NCBI GenBank assembly: GCA_028281485.1
Contig: JANQJT010000104.1
Span: 1-9,850 of the forward strand
DNA from: Phycisphaeraceae bacterium
Lineage (GTDB): Bacteria; Planctomycetota; Phycisphaerae; Phycisphaerales; Zrk34
Length of the DNA stretch: 9,850 nucleotides
Direction: 5' to 3'
Numbering within the stretch: position 1 is the stretch's first letter; every line of letters begins with the position of its first letter. The position numbers were made by a program, and so were the translations under genes. Below the pieces are notes generated by a model. The model saw only the letters and a program-made list of their open reading frames with translations. It was not told the DNA's origin and searched no databases. Shown in pieces: positions 1 to 6,080 of this stretch.

Positions 1-2
1 AC

Positions 3-845
3 CAACCCTTCCTCGCCGTCCTCTCCTTCTACCACGTCCACACCCCCCTCCTGACCACCAACCAGCTCAAAGACAAGTACGAAACCAAGAAGCAACAACT
101 CAACCTCACCAACATCGATGAGTTCGCCGACATCGAGCAGCACTGGCCGGTGAACAGGCCCCGCCGCAACCGCATCGTCCAGAACCACACCACCTACGCC
201 GGCATGGTCGAAGCCACCGACACCGCCGTCGGCACCGTCCTGGCCGCACTCGAAAAACTCGGCCTCGACGAAAACACCGTCGTCATCTTCACCTCCGACA
301 ACGGCGGACTCTCCACCTCAGAAGGCTCACCCACATCCAACCTCCCCCTCCGCGGCGGAAAGGGATGGATCTACGAGGGCGGCATCCGCGAACCCTTCAT
401 CGTCCACGCGCCCGGCATCACCAAGCCCGGCTCAACCAACCACACACCCGTCTCCGGCATCGACATCCTCCCCACCGTCCTCGAACTCGCCCACGCACCC
501 AAGCCCACCGGCAAACCCATCGACGGCGTCTCACTCCTGCCCGCCCTACGCAGCCACCCCCTCAATCGCGAAGCGCTCTTCTGGCACTACCCCCACTACG
601 CCAACCAGGGCGGCCCACCCGCCGGCGCCATCCGTATGGGCGACTGGAAACTCGTCGAGTTCTACGAGACCGGCGACCTCGCCCTCTACAACCTCAAAGA
701 CGACATCAGCGAACAAAACGACCTCGCCGCCCAACACCCCGACCGCGTCAAGCAGATGCGTACCCGACTCCACAACTGGTACAAGCAGGTCGACGCCAAG
801 TTCCTCCAACCCAAGAACGGCAACACCCCCTGGAAACCCGAGTAA
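3..845 (+). CDS. Sulfatase (arylsulfatase A-like), 3' part, truncated by the window edge
   Basis: This is the C-terminal 280 residues of a sulfatase, an enzyme that removes sulfate esters from substrates such as sulfated polysaccharides; the substrate here cannot be read. The frame is open from base 3, well upstream of the first in-frame ATG-like codon, so the true start and the catalytic C/S-x-P-x-R formylglycine motif lie outside the window. Visible family features are FYHVHTPL near the left edge, the metal-binding TSDNGG (S-D-N codons at 294-302), LRGGKGWIYEGGIREP with its active-site Lys at 360-362, a GIDILPTVLELA segment, and the typical C-terminal GDWKLVEFYE / LYNLKDDISEQNDLA region. 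The stop is followed after 5 bases by the next gene, suggesting one operon. Secretion is likely for this family but the signal peptide is not visible. Family assignment is secure; subfamily and substrate are not. Confidence 0.95.
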   Translation, partial: QPFLAVLSFYHVHTPLLTTNQLKDKYETKKQQLNLTNIDEFADIEQHWPVNRPRRNRIVQNHTTYAGMVEATDTAVGTVLAALEKLGLDENTVVIFTSDNGGLSTSEGSPTSNLPLRGGKGWIYEGGIREPFIVHAPGITKPGSTNHTPVSGIDILPTVLELAHAPKPTGKPIDGVSLLPALRSHPLNREALFWHYPHYANQGGPPAGAIRMGDWKLVEFYETGDLALYNLKDDISEQNDLAAQHPDRVKQMRTRLHNWYKQVDAKFLQPKNGNTPWKPE

Positions 846-850
846 ATCTC

Positions 851-1942
851 ATGCACACCCGGCTCGTCACCCTTTCCGGTCTCGCCCTCATCGTCGCCGC
901 ACTCGCCGTCGCCGACACACCCCGCTCCAGCGAGGACCGCATCGCACAGGCCCAGGCCACGCTCGATCGCCTCCGCGCCGATCGCCTCATCGACGAACTC
1001 ACGCCCGGCGATACCGACTCCGAAAAAGCCCACAACCTCTCACCCGGCAACGCCACCACCGGCACACACAAACAACACACCTTCCGCGTCTCCAAAGACG
1101 GCCCCTTCTCCTACCAACTCGCCGTCTACCCCGCCTACCCCATGCACCTGGGCGCAACATACTTCGGCACGGACACCGGCAAACGCACCTTCGACATCCT
1201 CATCGACAACACACTCCTCGTCACCCAACAACTCACCGGACACAAACCCGGCCGATTCTTCGAAGTCGAAACACCCATCCCCCCCGCGCTCACACGCGGA
1301 AAGAAAACCATCACCGTCACACTCAAACCCCACGACAACAACACCGCCGGCCGACTCTTCAACCTCGCCACGCTCAAACGCCCCACCCCCGCACAGCAAC
1401 GACGCATCGATCAGGCACAAGCCATCCTCAACCAACAAAAGGGAAACATCACCTACAAACTCGTCGGCGACCCCGACTCCTGGCCCCCCGAAATCCGAAA
1501 GAAGATCACCAACTCCATGGACTTCGCCGTCGACCTCTACAACCAACACACCTACCTCTCCAAACAGATCCGCGTCTCCTACAACCCCAAGGTCAAGACC
1601 GCCGACGGCAACATCAACGGCTCCATCCGCTTCGGACACGCCTTCTCCAAACGCACCGCGCTCCACGAAATCTCACACACCCTCGGCATCGGCACCCACC
1701 GGAAGTGGAAACAGATGTTCAAAGACGGCGCATGGACAGGCCCCCGCGCCAACGCACTCGTCAAACAATTCAACGGACCCAAAGCCATCATCCGCGGTGA
1801 CCGGTCTCACTTCTGGCCCTACGGCATGAACTACGCCAGAGAAGACGGCGCAGAAAACTACGTCCGACACGTCCTCATCGTCCAGGCCCTCTGCCAGGAC
1901 ATGGGCCTCCTACCCGACCACCAAATCCCGCCCGCCCCCTGA
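851..1942 (+). CDS. Secreted DUF6805-like domain plus HExxH metallopeptidase-like domain
   Basis: The 363-residue product begins at the ATG 5 bases after the sulfatase stop; the frame is open further upstream but only antisense-like Arg/His-rich sequence would be added, whereas this ATG gives a clean signal peptide (MHTRLVTLSGLALIVAALAVA, predicted cut near residue 21). Residues about 77-176 resemble the beta-sandwich DUF6805 found at the end of some GH127-type glycosidases: FSYQLAVYP, ATYFGTD, a TFDILIDN strand, FFEVETPIP and a GKKTITVTLKP strand. The C-terminal half (about 190-363) carries ALHEISHTLGIGTH, with H272, E273 and H276 as likely zinc ligands and catalytic Glu, then FWPYGMNY and RHVLIVQALCQDMGL, which I recall from secreted bacterial proteins of this metallopeptidase-like type. 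A third ligand is uncertain: the His after the Gly is one residue later than in metzincins. No Shine-Dalgarno is seen, so translation may be coupled to the sulfatase. Proteolytic activity is inferred. Confidence 0.82.
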   Translation: MHTRLVTLSGLALIVAALAVADTPRSSEDRIAQAQATLDRLRADRLIDELTPGDTDSEKAHNLSPGNATTGTHKQHTFRVSKDGPFSYQLAVYPAYPMHLGATYFGTDTGKRTFDILIDNTLLVTQQLTGHKPGRFFEVETPIPPALTRGKKTITVTLKPHDNNTAGRLFNLATLKRPTPAQQRRIDQAQAILNQQKGNITYKLVGDPDSWPPEIRKKITNSMDFAVDLYNQHTYLSKQIRVSYNPKVKTADGNINGSIRFGHAFSKRTALHEISHTLGIGTHRKWKQMFKDGAWTGPRANALVKQFNGPKAIIRGDRSHFWPYGMNYAREDGAENYVRHVLIVQALCQDMGLLPDHQIPPAP

Positions 1943-1995
1943 TCCCCTACAACCTCCCTCATGCCTCTTCGCTGTTGGCTCTTCACCAATTCAAT

Positions 1996-2019
1996 CTCCG
2001 TGCCTCTGCGCCTCCGTGG
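1996..2019. repeat. Degenerate 8-bp tandem array (CTCCGTGC type)
   Basis: Three 8-base units stand in a row: CTCCGTGC, CTCTGCGC and CTCCGTGG. Read on the other strand this is the CCACGGAGGCGCAGAGGC type of sequence that I recall as a common intergenic repeat in planctomycetes and other bacteria, often mistranslated as HGGTEARR. It lies between the metallopeptidase stop and folD, and the rest of 1943-2052 shows nothing else clear. The units are seen directly; the family link is from memory. Confidence 0.6.
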
Positions 2020-2052
2020 TATTCCCCTTTCCCTCCTGATATCCTCCCCACC

Positions 2053-2919
2053 ATGAACACCACAAACACATCCAAGCTCATCGACGGAAAAACACTCGCC
2101 GCCAAGGTCCTCGCCGACGCCGCCGAGAAGGTCAAAACCATCGTCTCACACACCGGCGTCACACCCGCCCTCGCCACCGTACTCGTCGGCGACGACCCCG
2201 CCTCCGCCACCTACGTCAAGATGAAGGTCAAACGCACCGAAGACGCCGGCATGAAATCCATCCGCGTCGACCTCCCCGCCGACACCACCACCGACCAGCT
2301 CGTCTCAAAAATCACCGAACTCGCCGAAGACCCCGACGTCGCCGGCATCCTCCTCCAACACCCCGTCCCCTCACAGATCGACGAACGCGCCGCCTTCGAA
2401 GCCATCCCCCGCGCCAAGGACGTCGACGGCGTCACCGCCACAGGACTCGGATGCATGTTCCTCGGCATCCCCACCTTCGGCTCCTGCACGCCCGCAGGCA
2501 TCATGACCCTCCTCCACGAATACGACGTCACCATCAAGGGCGCCGACGCCGTCGTCATCGGCCGCTCCCCCATCCTCGGAAAACCCATGGCCGCCATGCT
2601 CCTCGAGGAACACGCCACCGTCACCATCTGCCACTCACGCACACAGAACCTCGCCGACACCGTCCGCCGCGCCGACATCGTCGTCGCCGCCGTCGGCCGC
2701 TCCAACTTCGTACAGGGCGACTGGGTCAAACCCGGCGCCGTCGTCATCGACGCCGGCTACAACCCCGGCAACATCGGCGACGTCGACTTCGACGCCGCCC
2801 TCCCCAACGCATCTTTGATCACCCCCGTCCCCGGTGGCGTCGGACCCATGACCATCGCAACCCTCATCCACAACACCGCCATCGCCGCCGCCCAACAACT
2901 CGGCGTCGAACTCGACTAA
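2053..2919 (+). CDS. folD: Bifunctional methylenetetrahydrofolate dehydrogenase / methenyltetrahydrofolate cyclohydrolase
   Basis: FolD interconverts 5,10-methylene-THF, 5,10-methenyl-THF and 10-formyl-THF in the cytoplasm, supplying one-carbon units for purines and formyl-Met. The 288-residue product is of normal family length. Landmarks in order are VGDDPASATYVKMK (Y54 and the catalytic Lys K58), GILLQHPVP at residues 98-106, KDVDGVT with D125, TPAGIMTLL, the nucleotide-binding GRSPILGKP starting at G170, ATVTICHSRT, and the C-terminal TPVPGGVGPMTIATL. Two motifs differ from the common form: QHPVP where most have Q-L-P-L-P, and DVDGVT where most have DVDGF. The start was placed at this ATG because the longer frame from 1975 uses a TTG and runs through the intergenic repeat. 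The upstream bases are C-rich and no Shine-Dalgarno is visible. It faces the convergent protease gene. Confidence 0.96.
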   Translation: MNTTNTSKLIDGKTLAAKVLADAAEKVKTIVSHTGVTPALATVLVGDDPASATYVKMKVKRTEDAGMKSIRVDLPADTTTDQLVSKITELAEDPDVAGILLQHPVPSQIDERAAFEAIPRAKDVDGVTATGLGCMFLGIPTFGSCTPAGIMTLLHEYDVTIKGADAVVIGRSPILGKPMAAMLLEEHATVTICHSRTQNLADTVRRADIVVAAVGRSNFVQGDWVKPGAVVIDAGYNPGNIGDVDFDAALPNASLITPVPGGVGPMTIATLIHNTAIAAAQQLGVELD

Positions 2920-2952
2920 TCCCCCACAGCTGTATCCAAAATCAACCTTGCC

Positions 2953-2980
2953 CCCGCCCCCACGCGGGAGCCTTTCTTTT
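2953..2980 (+). terminator. Rho-independent terminator after folD
   Basis: A 5-bp stem CCCGC (2953-2957) pairs with GCGGG (2964-2968) around a CCCCAC loop, followed by AG and a pyrimidine tract CCTTTCTTTT. It sits 33 bases after the folD stop and points the right way for folD. On the other strand there is no T tract, so it would not serve the convergent protease gene. The short stem makes this moderate. Confidence 0.6.
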
Positions 2981-3018
2981 CCACCACCACACACAACGCA
3001 CACCACCGACACGCTTCC

Positions 3019-3044
3019 GTTTAGCCGCGACCCGAAGGGGAGCG
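3019..3044. repeat. Intergenic hairpin repeat, copy 1 (CCGCGACC core)
   Basis: GTTTAGCCGCGACCCGAAGG followed by GGAGCG matches the copy at 7671-7707 after allowing an insert in the latter. The core can fold as CGC / GCG around a GA/GA internal loop, a CCC/GGG stem and a GAA loop. The heptamer CGCTTCC flanks it on both sides (3012-3018 and 3043-3049), which may be a trace of insertion or chance. I recall similar sequences as widespread in planctomycete intergenic DNA; this was not searched. Confidence 0.6.
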
Positions 3045-3051
3045 CTTCCTA

Positions 3052-3084
3052 AATCAGCAATCAGAGATTAGCGATCAGCGATTT
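3052..3084. repeat. Degenerate 7-bp tandem array (AATCAGC type), copy A
   Basis: The stretch is built of near-repeats of a 7-8 base unit: AATCAGC, AATCAGAG, ATTAGCG, ATCAGCG, ATT. It shares an 11-base block (GATCAGCGATT) with the stretch at 4793-4826. It overlaps the end of the protease gene, so the last Asn-Arg codons and the TGA stop of that gene lie inside the array. Confidence 0.6.
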
Positions 3085-4655
3085 CTCCCCCGCCGCCGCA
3101 ACACACCCGCCACCCCCAACACCAACAACCCCAATCCACCCGGCTCAGGCACCGCGTCCAACGCACCCGGCGCACCCACCCAGTTATCACGCATCAACTC
3201 AACATCCAGCGCGTCTACCACCAGGTCGTCATTAAAATCCCCGCTCCGCCAACCCAGCACCCCCTGCTCCCAGTTCCGCGCCACCCAATACAAATCCAAA
3301 CCATCCACCACGCCATCCAGATTCGCATCCCCCTTAAGCGACGTCTCCAGGTCCACCCCCCAGTTCGCGTGCACATACGCCACGTCGTCGTCATCCACAT
3401 CCCCGTCCCCATCAAAGTCCCCGCCGAACCAATCGTGCCCGCTCGAACCGTAATTCGCCGACACCACGTACAGGTCCACCCCGTCCACCGCGCCGTCCAT
3501 GTTCACATCACCCGCGATGCTCGGATCACCCGGCAACACGAACACCACCTCGTCGTTGATCAGGTCCACGTAGTACCGCTCAAACGACGATGACTGCGGC
3601 ACCGCCGTAAACAAGTCGTCCCCGTCGTAACTCGTGTTCCACAGATTGCTCCCCAGGATCCCCGGCAGATCCGCAGGCAACGCCCCCGCCTCCGGCACAA
3701 ACACCACCACGTCCTCATACACCAGCTCGTCCCCACCATCCAATGGCAGCACCAGCTCATCCACCCGATACCCAAACAGATCACGCGTCGTCTCACCCAC
3801 CCCGATCACCGTCACCGTCGTCACCGGCGCATCCGTCGCCAGGTTGATCCCAATCGACCCCGCCAGGTCACGCCCGATGATCGTCACCGACGCACCCGTG
3901 TCGTACAACCACTCCGACGCATACAACGCATCACCCGACTCAAACCGCGCCCTCACGCCCGGCACCATCGGGTTCGTGCTCACCGTCACAGGCGGATTCG
4001 GATCGTTAATGAAGTTCTGCTGCACCAAAGGCATCCGCAACCCGTAGTAAGGCATCTCCGCAGGCTCAGTATCATGCAAATAAGTCTGCGCATACGACAC
4101 AAACGGATACAGCGTCAGCTCACCGATAAAGTGCGGATTCACCTCCATCACGTTGCCGATCAGCGCCGGCATCCCGATCACATCAACAGGCCCCGTCAAC
4201 AACGGATCAGCCTGACGCGCCTGCAGCTTCGCACTCGGAACAACCGAAACAAAATCACCCTGCACCGGCACCGTCTCCAGATCGTCATCGTGATACGCCA
4301 GCCGCACCTCCACCGCACCCGTCACATCAAACGTCTCCACCCCGCCGATCCCGATATCCTCAAACGTCTCCCCCGTCGTCGGCAGCCCCAGCGTCCCCAC
4401 CACGCTCGCACTCACCAGCATACCGCTCGCACCCGTATCAAAGATCGCCTGCGTCGCGAACGCCGTCTCACCAAACCCAAAATCAAACTCGTACAACGCC
4501 CCCGTCACCGGGTCCGCAAACGCCGCGTACCCGCCCGGCAGATCAAACGTCTTCTCGTAAGGCGTCTGCACCACGTACCGCTCGCCCTGCGCCGCCCCCG
4601 CGCACAACACCACCGCCCCTAGCAGACAACCAACGCTCAACCGCAAACGTCTCAT
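3075..4655 (-). CDS. Secreted two-lobed aspartic protease with dockerin-like repeats and PEP-CTERM tail
   Basis: The 526-residue product begins with a signal peptide (basic MRRLR, hydrophobic core, cut near AAQG at residue 24). It has two DTGAS aspartic-protease motifs, D73-S77 and D252-S256, each followed about 90 residues later by a hydrophobic-Gly motif (IGMPALIG near 160, ILGSNLW near 333), as expected for two retropepsin-like lobes in one chain that pair to form the active site. Residues about 380-495 hold four Ca-binding dockerin/EF-hand-like loops: GDVNMDGAVDGVDL, GDFDGDGDVDDDDV, GDANLDGVVDGLDL and GDFNDDLVVDALDV. The C-terminus is VPEPGGLGLLVLGVAGVLRR plus a basic end, a PEP-CTERM sorting signal recognised by exosortase and implying export and cell-surface or matrix placement. 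A GAGAGG stands 10 bases before the ATG. The final codons lie inside an intergenic repeat. Substrate is unknown; domain calls are solid, activity is inferred. Confidence 0.9.
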   Translation of the reverse strand: MRRLRLSVGCLLGAVVLCAGAAQGERYVVQTPYEKTFDLPGGYAAFADPVTGALYEFDFGFGETAFATQAIFDTGASGMLVSASVVGTLGLPTTGETFEDIGIGGVETFDVTGAVEVRLAYHDDDLETVPVQGDFVSVVPSAKLQARQADPLLTGPVDVIGMPALIGNVMEVNPHFIGELTLYPFVSYAQTYLHDTEPAEMPYYGLRMPLVQQNFINDPNPPVTVSTNPMVPGVRARFESGDALYASEWLYDTGASVTIIGRDLAGSIGINLATDAPVTTVTVIGVGETTRDLFGYRVDELVLPLDGGDELVYEDVVVFVPEAGALPADLPGILGSNLWNTSYDGDDLFTAVPQSSSFERYYVDLINDEVVFVLPGDPSIAGDVNMDGAVDGVDLYVVSANYGSSGHDWFGGDFDGDGDVDDDDVAYVHANWGVDLETSLKGDANLDGVVDGLDLYWVARNWEQGVLGWRSGDFNDDLVVDALDVELMRDNWVGAPGALDAVPEPGGLGLLVLGVAGVLRRRGRNR

Positions 4656-4689
4656 AAGTCAAACGCCTCTCGCCCCCTTCTCTACCTCA

Positions 4690-4700
4690 ACAATAGCACA
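4690..4700 (-). promoter_or_regulatory. Candidate extended -10 promoter for the aspartic protease gene
   Basis: On the - strand the sequence reads TGTGCTATTGTTG, an extended -10 of the form TGn plus TATTGT (hexamer at 4690-4695). It predicts a 5' leader of about 28 bases before the ATG at 4655. Almost the same 13 bases occur before dnaA. No good -35 is visible. A second possible -10, TATAAG at 4735-4740, is further away and less supported. Confidence 0.4.
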
Positions 4701-4780
4701 CCAAACCCCTCCCGGCCCAACAAACTCAACCAAACTTATAGCCCCTCGCCCTGATCACGCGCCACCCTCGCGCACAGCAC

Positions 4781-4814
4781 CTCTGATTCTCAGATCAACA
4801 ATCACCAATCAGAG
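4781..4814. repeat. 8-bp perfect inverted repeat after the aminotransferase gene
   Basis: CTCTGATT (4781-4788) and AATCAGAG (4807-4814) are perfect inverted copies with an 18-base loop. The right arm is part of the AATCAGC-type array. It lies just past the aminotransferase stop on the - strand, where it might end or stabilise that transcript, but there is no T tract so it is not a typical terminator. Confidence 0.5.
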
Positions 4815-4826
4815 ATCAGCGATTAG
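4793..4826. repeat. Degenerate 7-bp tandem array (AATCAGC type), copy B
   Basis: The units AGATCAAC, AATCACC, AATCAGAG, ATCAGCG, ATTAG repeat the pattern seen at 3052-3084, sharing GATCAGCGATT exactly. The TAA stop of the aminotransferase gene lies within it. Other than this and the inverted repeat, the 4656-4822 gap holds only the protease promoter candidates. Confidence 0.6.
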
Positions 4827-6025
4827 TTCCGCTCCACGCCAGGCCCGTCCCCGCTCGGCGCGCGATCCAGCAGCAGCTTCTCGCGATCGATCATCAGCTT
4901 CAGCGTCAAACACGACAGCTCCATCTGCGTCGCGTCCATCCCCCCAAAGAACGGCAACGCCACCGTCCGTTGCGCCGCCGCCTCGCACATCGGCATGTCG
5001 CCCTGCTGATAACCAAACCGCTCCCGGTAAAACGGCTGCAGGTGAATCGGCGGAAAATAATTGCTCACCCCCACCTCGTGCCGCTTCATCCCATCCACCA
5101 CGCGGTTCCGCGCCGCCGCGCCGAACTCCGCGCTCAGCCGCACCACGAACACAAACCAGCTCATCTCCGCATCGTCCGACACGTTCGGCAGGATCACGTC
5201 CGGGCAATCCATCAAACGATCGAAGTACATCAGCGCCACGCGTCGCCGCGCCTCAAGCAGCTCGTCCAACCGCTCCATCTGCACGATGCCGATCGCCGCC
5301 GCGATCTCACTCAACCGGTAGTTGTATCCCAACCGCTCGTGACTCAGCCAACTCCCCGCATCCAACCCCGCCTCCATCGCCCCCGACCCGCGCCCCTGGT
5401 TCCGCATCGACCGACAAAGCTCCGCCAGCCGGTCGTCGTCCGTCACGATCATCCCACCCTCGCCCGTCGTGATCTGCTTGTTCGGATAGAAACCAAACAC
5501 CGCCGCCCGACCGAACGAACCGATCGGCCGACCCCGGTACACACCACCCAGCCCCTCACACGCGTCCTCGATCAAAGGCACCTCGTGCGCCCCCGCGATC
5601 TGCGCGATCCGATCCATGTGCTGCGGATTGCCGAACACCTCCACCGCCACGATCGCCTTCGTCTTCGACGTGATCGCCCCCTCCAGCCCCGCCGGGTCCA
5701 TGTTCAGACTCACCGGATCGATGTCCACAAACACCGGCGTCGCGCCCACGTACAAAATGCAGTTCGCGCTCGCCACAAAACTGAAAGGCGTCGTGATCAC
5801 CTCGTCGCCCGGCCCCACCCCCAGCGCCGCCAACACCAGGTGCAAACCCGCCGTCCCGCTCGACACCGCCACGCCGTGACGCTGACCCGCACGCTCCGCC
5901 ACCACCTCCTCGAATCGATCCTGGCGCGGCCCGATACTCAAGCGACCGCTCTTCATCACATCCACCACGGCGTCGATCTCCGCCTGTGTGATATCCGGCT
6001 TCGACAGCGGCAGTTCTCGTTCCAT
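4823..6025 (-). CDS. DegT/DnrJ/EryC1/StrS family PLP-dependent aminotransferase
   Basis: Members of this family transfer an amino group, usually from glutamate, to a keto group on a nucleotide-linked sugar, for making surface polysaccharides, glycans or antibiotics; the exact sugar cannot be told. The 400-residue length is typical. Visible motifs are PLSKPDIT at the N-terminus, the cofactor phosphate site SSGTAGLHL (residues 55-63), TTPFSFVASAN, LIEDACEGLG with D154 contacting the pyridine nitrogen, and GFYPNKQITTGEGG with K183 as the Schiff-base lysine, then RNQGR and LGYNYRLSEIAAAIG. At position 157 it has Glu where many relatives have His or Gln. The ATG is 55 bases downstream of the helical-repeat gene, with a weak GAAAG before it, so the two may be cotranscribed. 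There are no sugar epimerase, dehydratase or glycosyltransferase genes beside it, so it appears isolated. Confidence 0.93.
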   Translation of the reverse strand: MERELPLSKPDITQAEIDAVVDVMKSGRLSIGPRQDRFEEVVAERAGQRHGVAVSSGTAGLHLVLAALGVGPGDEVITTPFSFVASANCILYVGATPVFVDIDPVSLNMDPAGLEGAITSKTKAIVAVEVFGNPQHMDRIAQIAGAHEVPLIEDACEGLGGVYRGRPIGSFGRAAVFGFYPNKQITTGEGGMIVTDDDRLAELCRSMRNQGRGSGAMEAGLDAGSWLSHERLGYNYRLSEIAAAIGIVQMERLDELLEARRRVALMYFDRLMDCPDVILPNVSDDAEMSWFVFVVRLSAEFGAAARNRVVDGMKRHEVGVSNYFPPIHLQPFYRERFGYQQGDMPMCEAAAQRTVALPFFGGMDATQMELSCLTLKLMIDREKLLLDRAPSGDGPGVERN

Positions 6026-6080
6026 AGCGACTTTCTTTTCCGGTTCGTCTCAGGCAGTCACACGACGCGAAACCCCGCCG

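Noticed and set aside
2451..3071. 206-codon + strand frame overlapping folD
   Set aside because: Consists almost wholly of Arg, His and Pro, a frame-shifted reading of folD.
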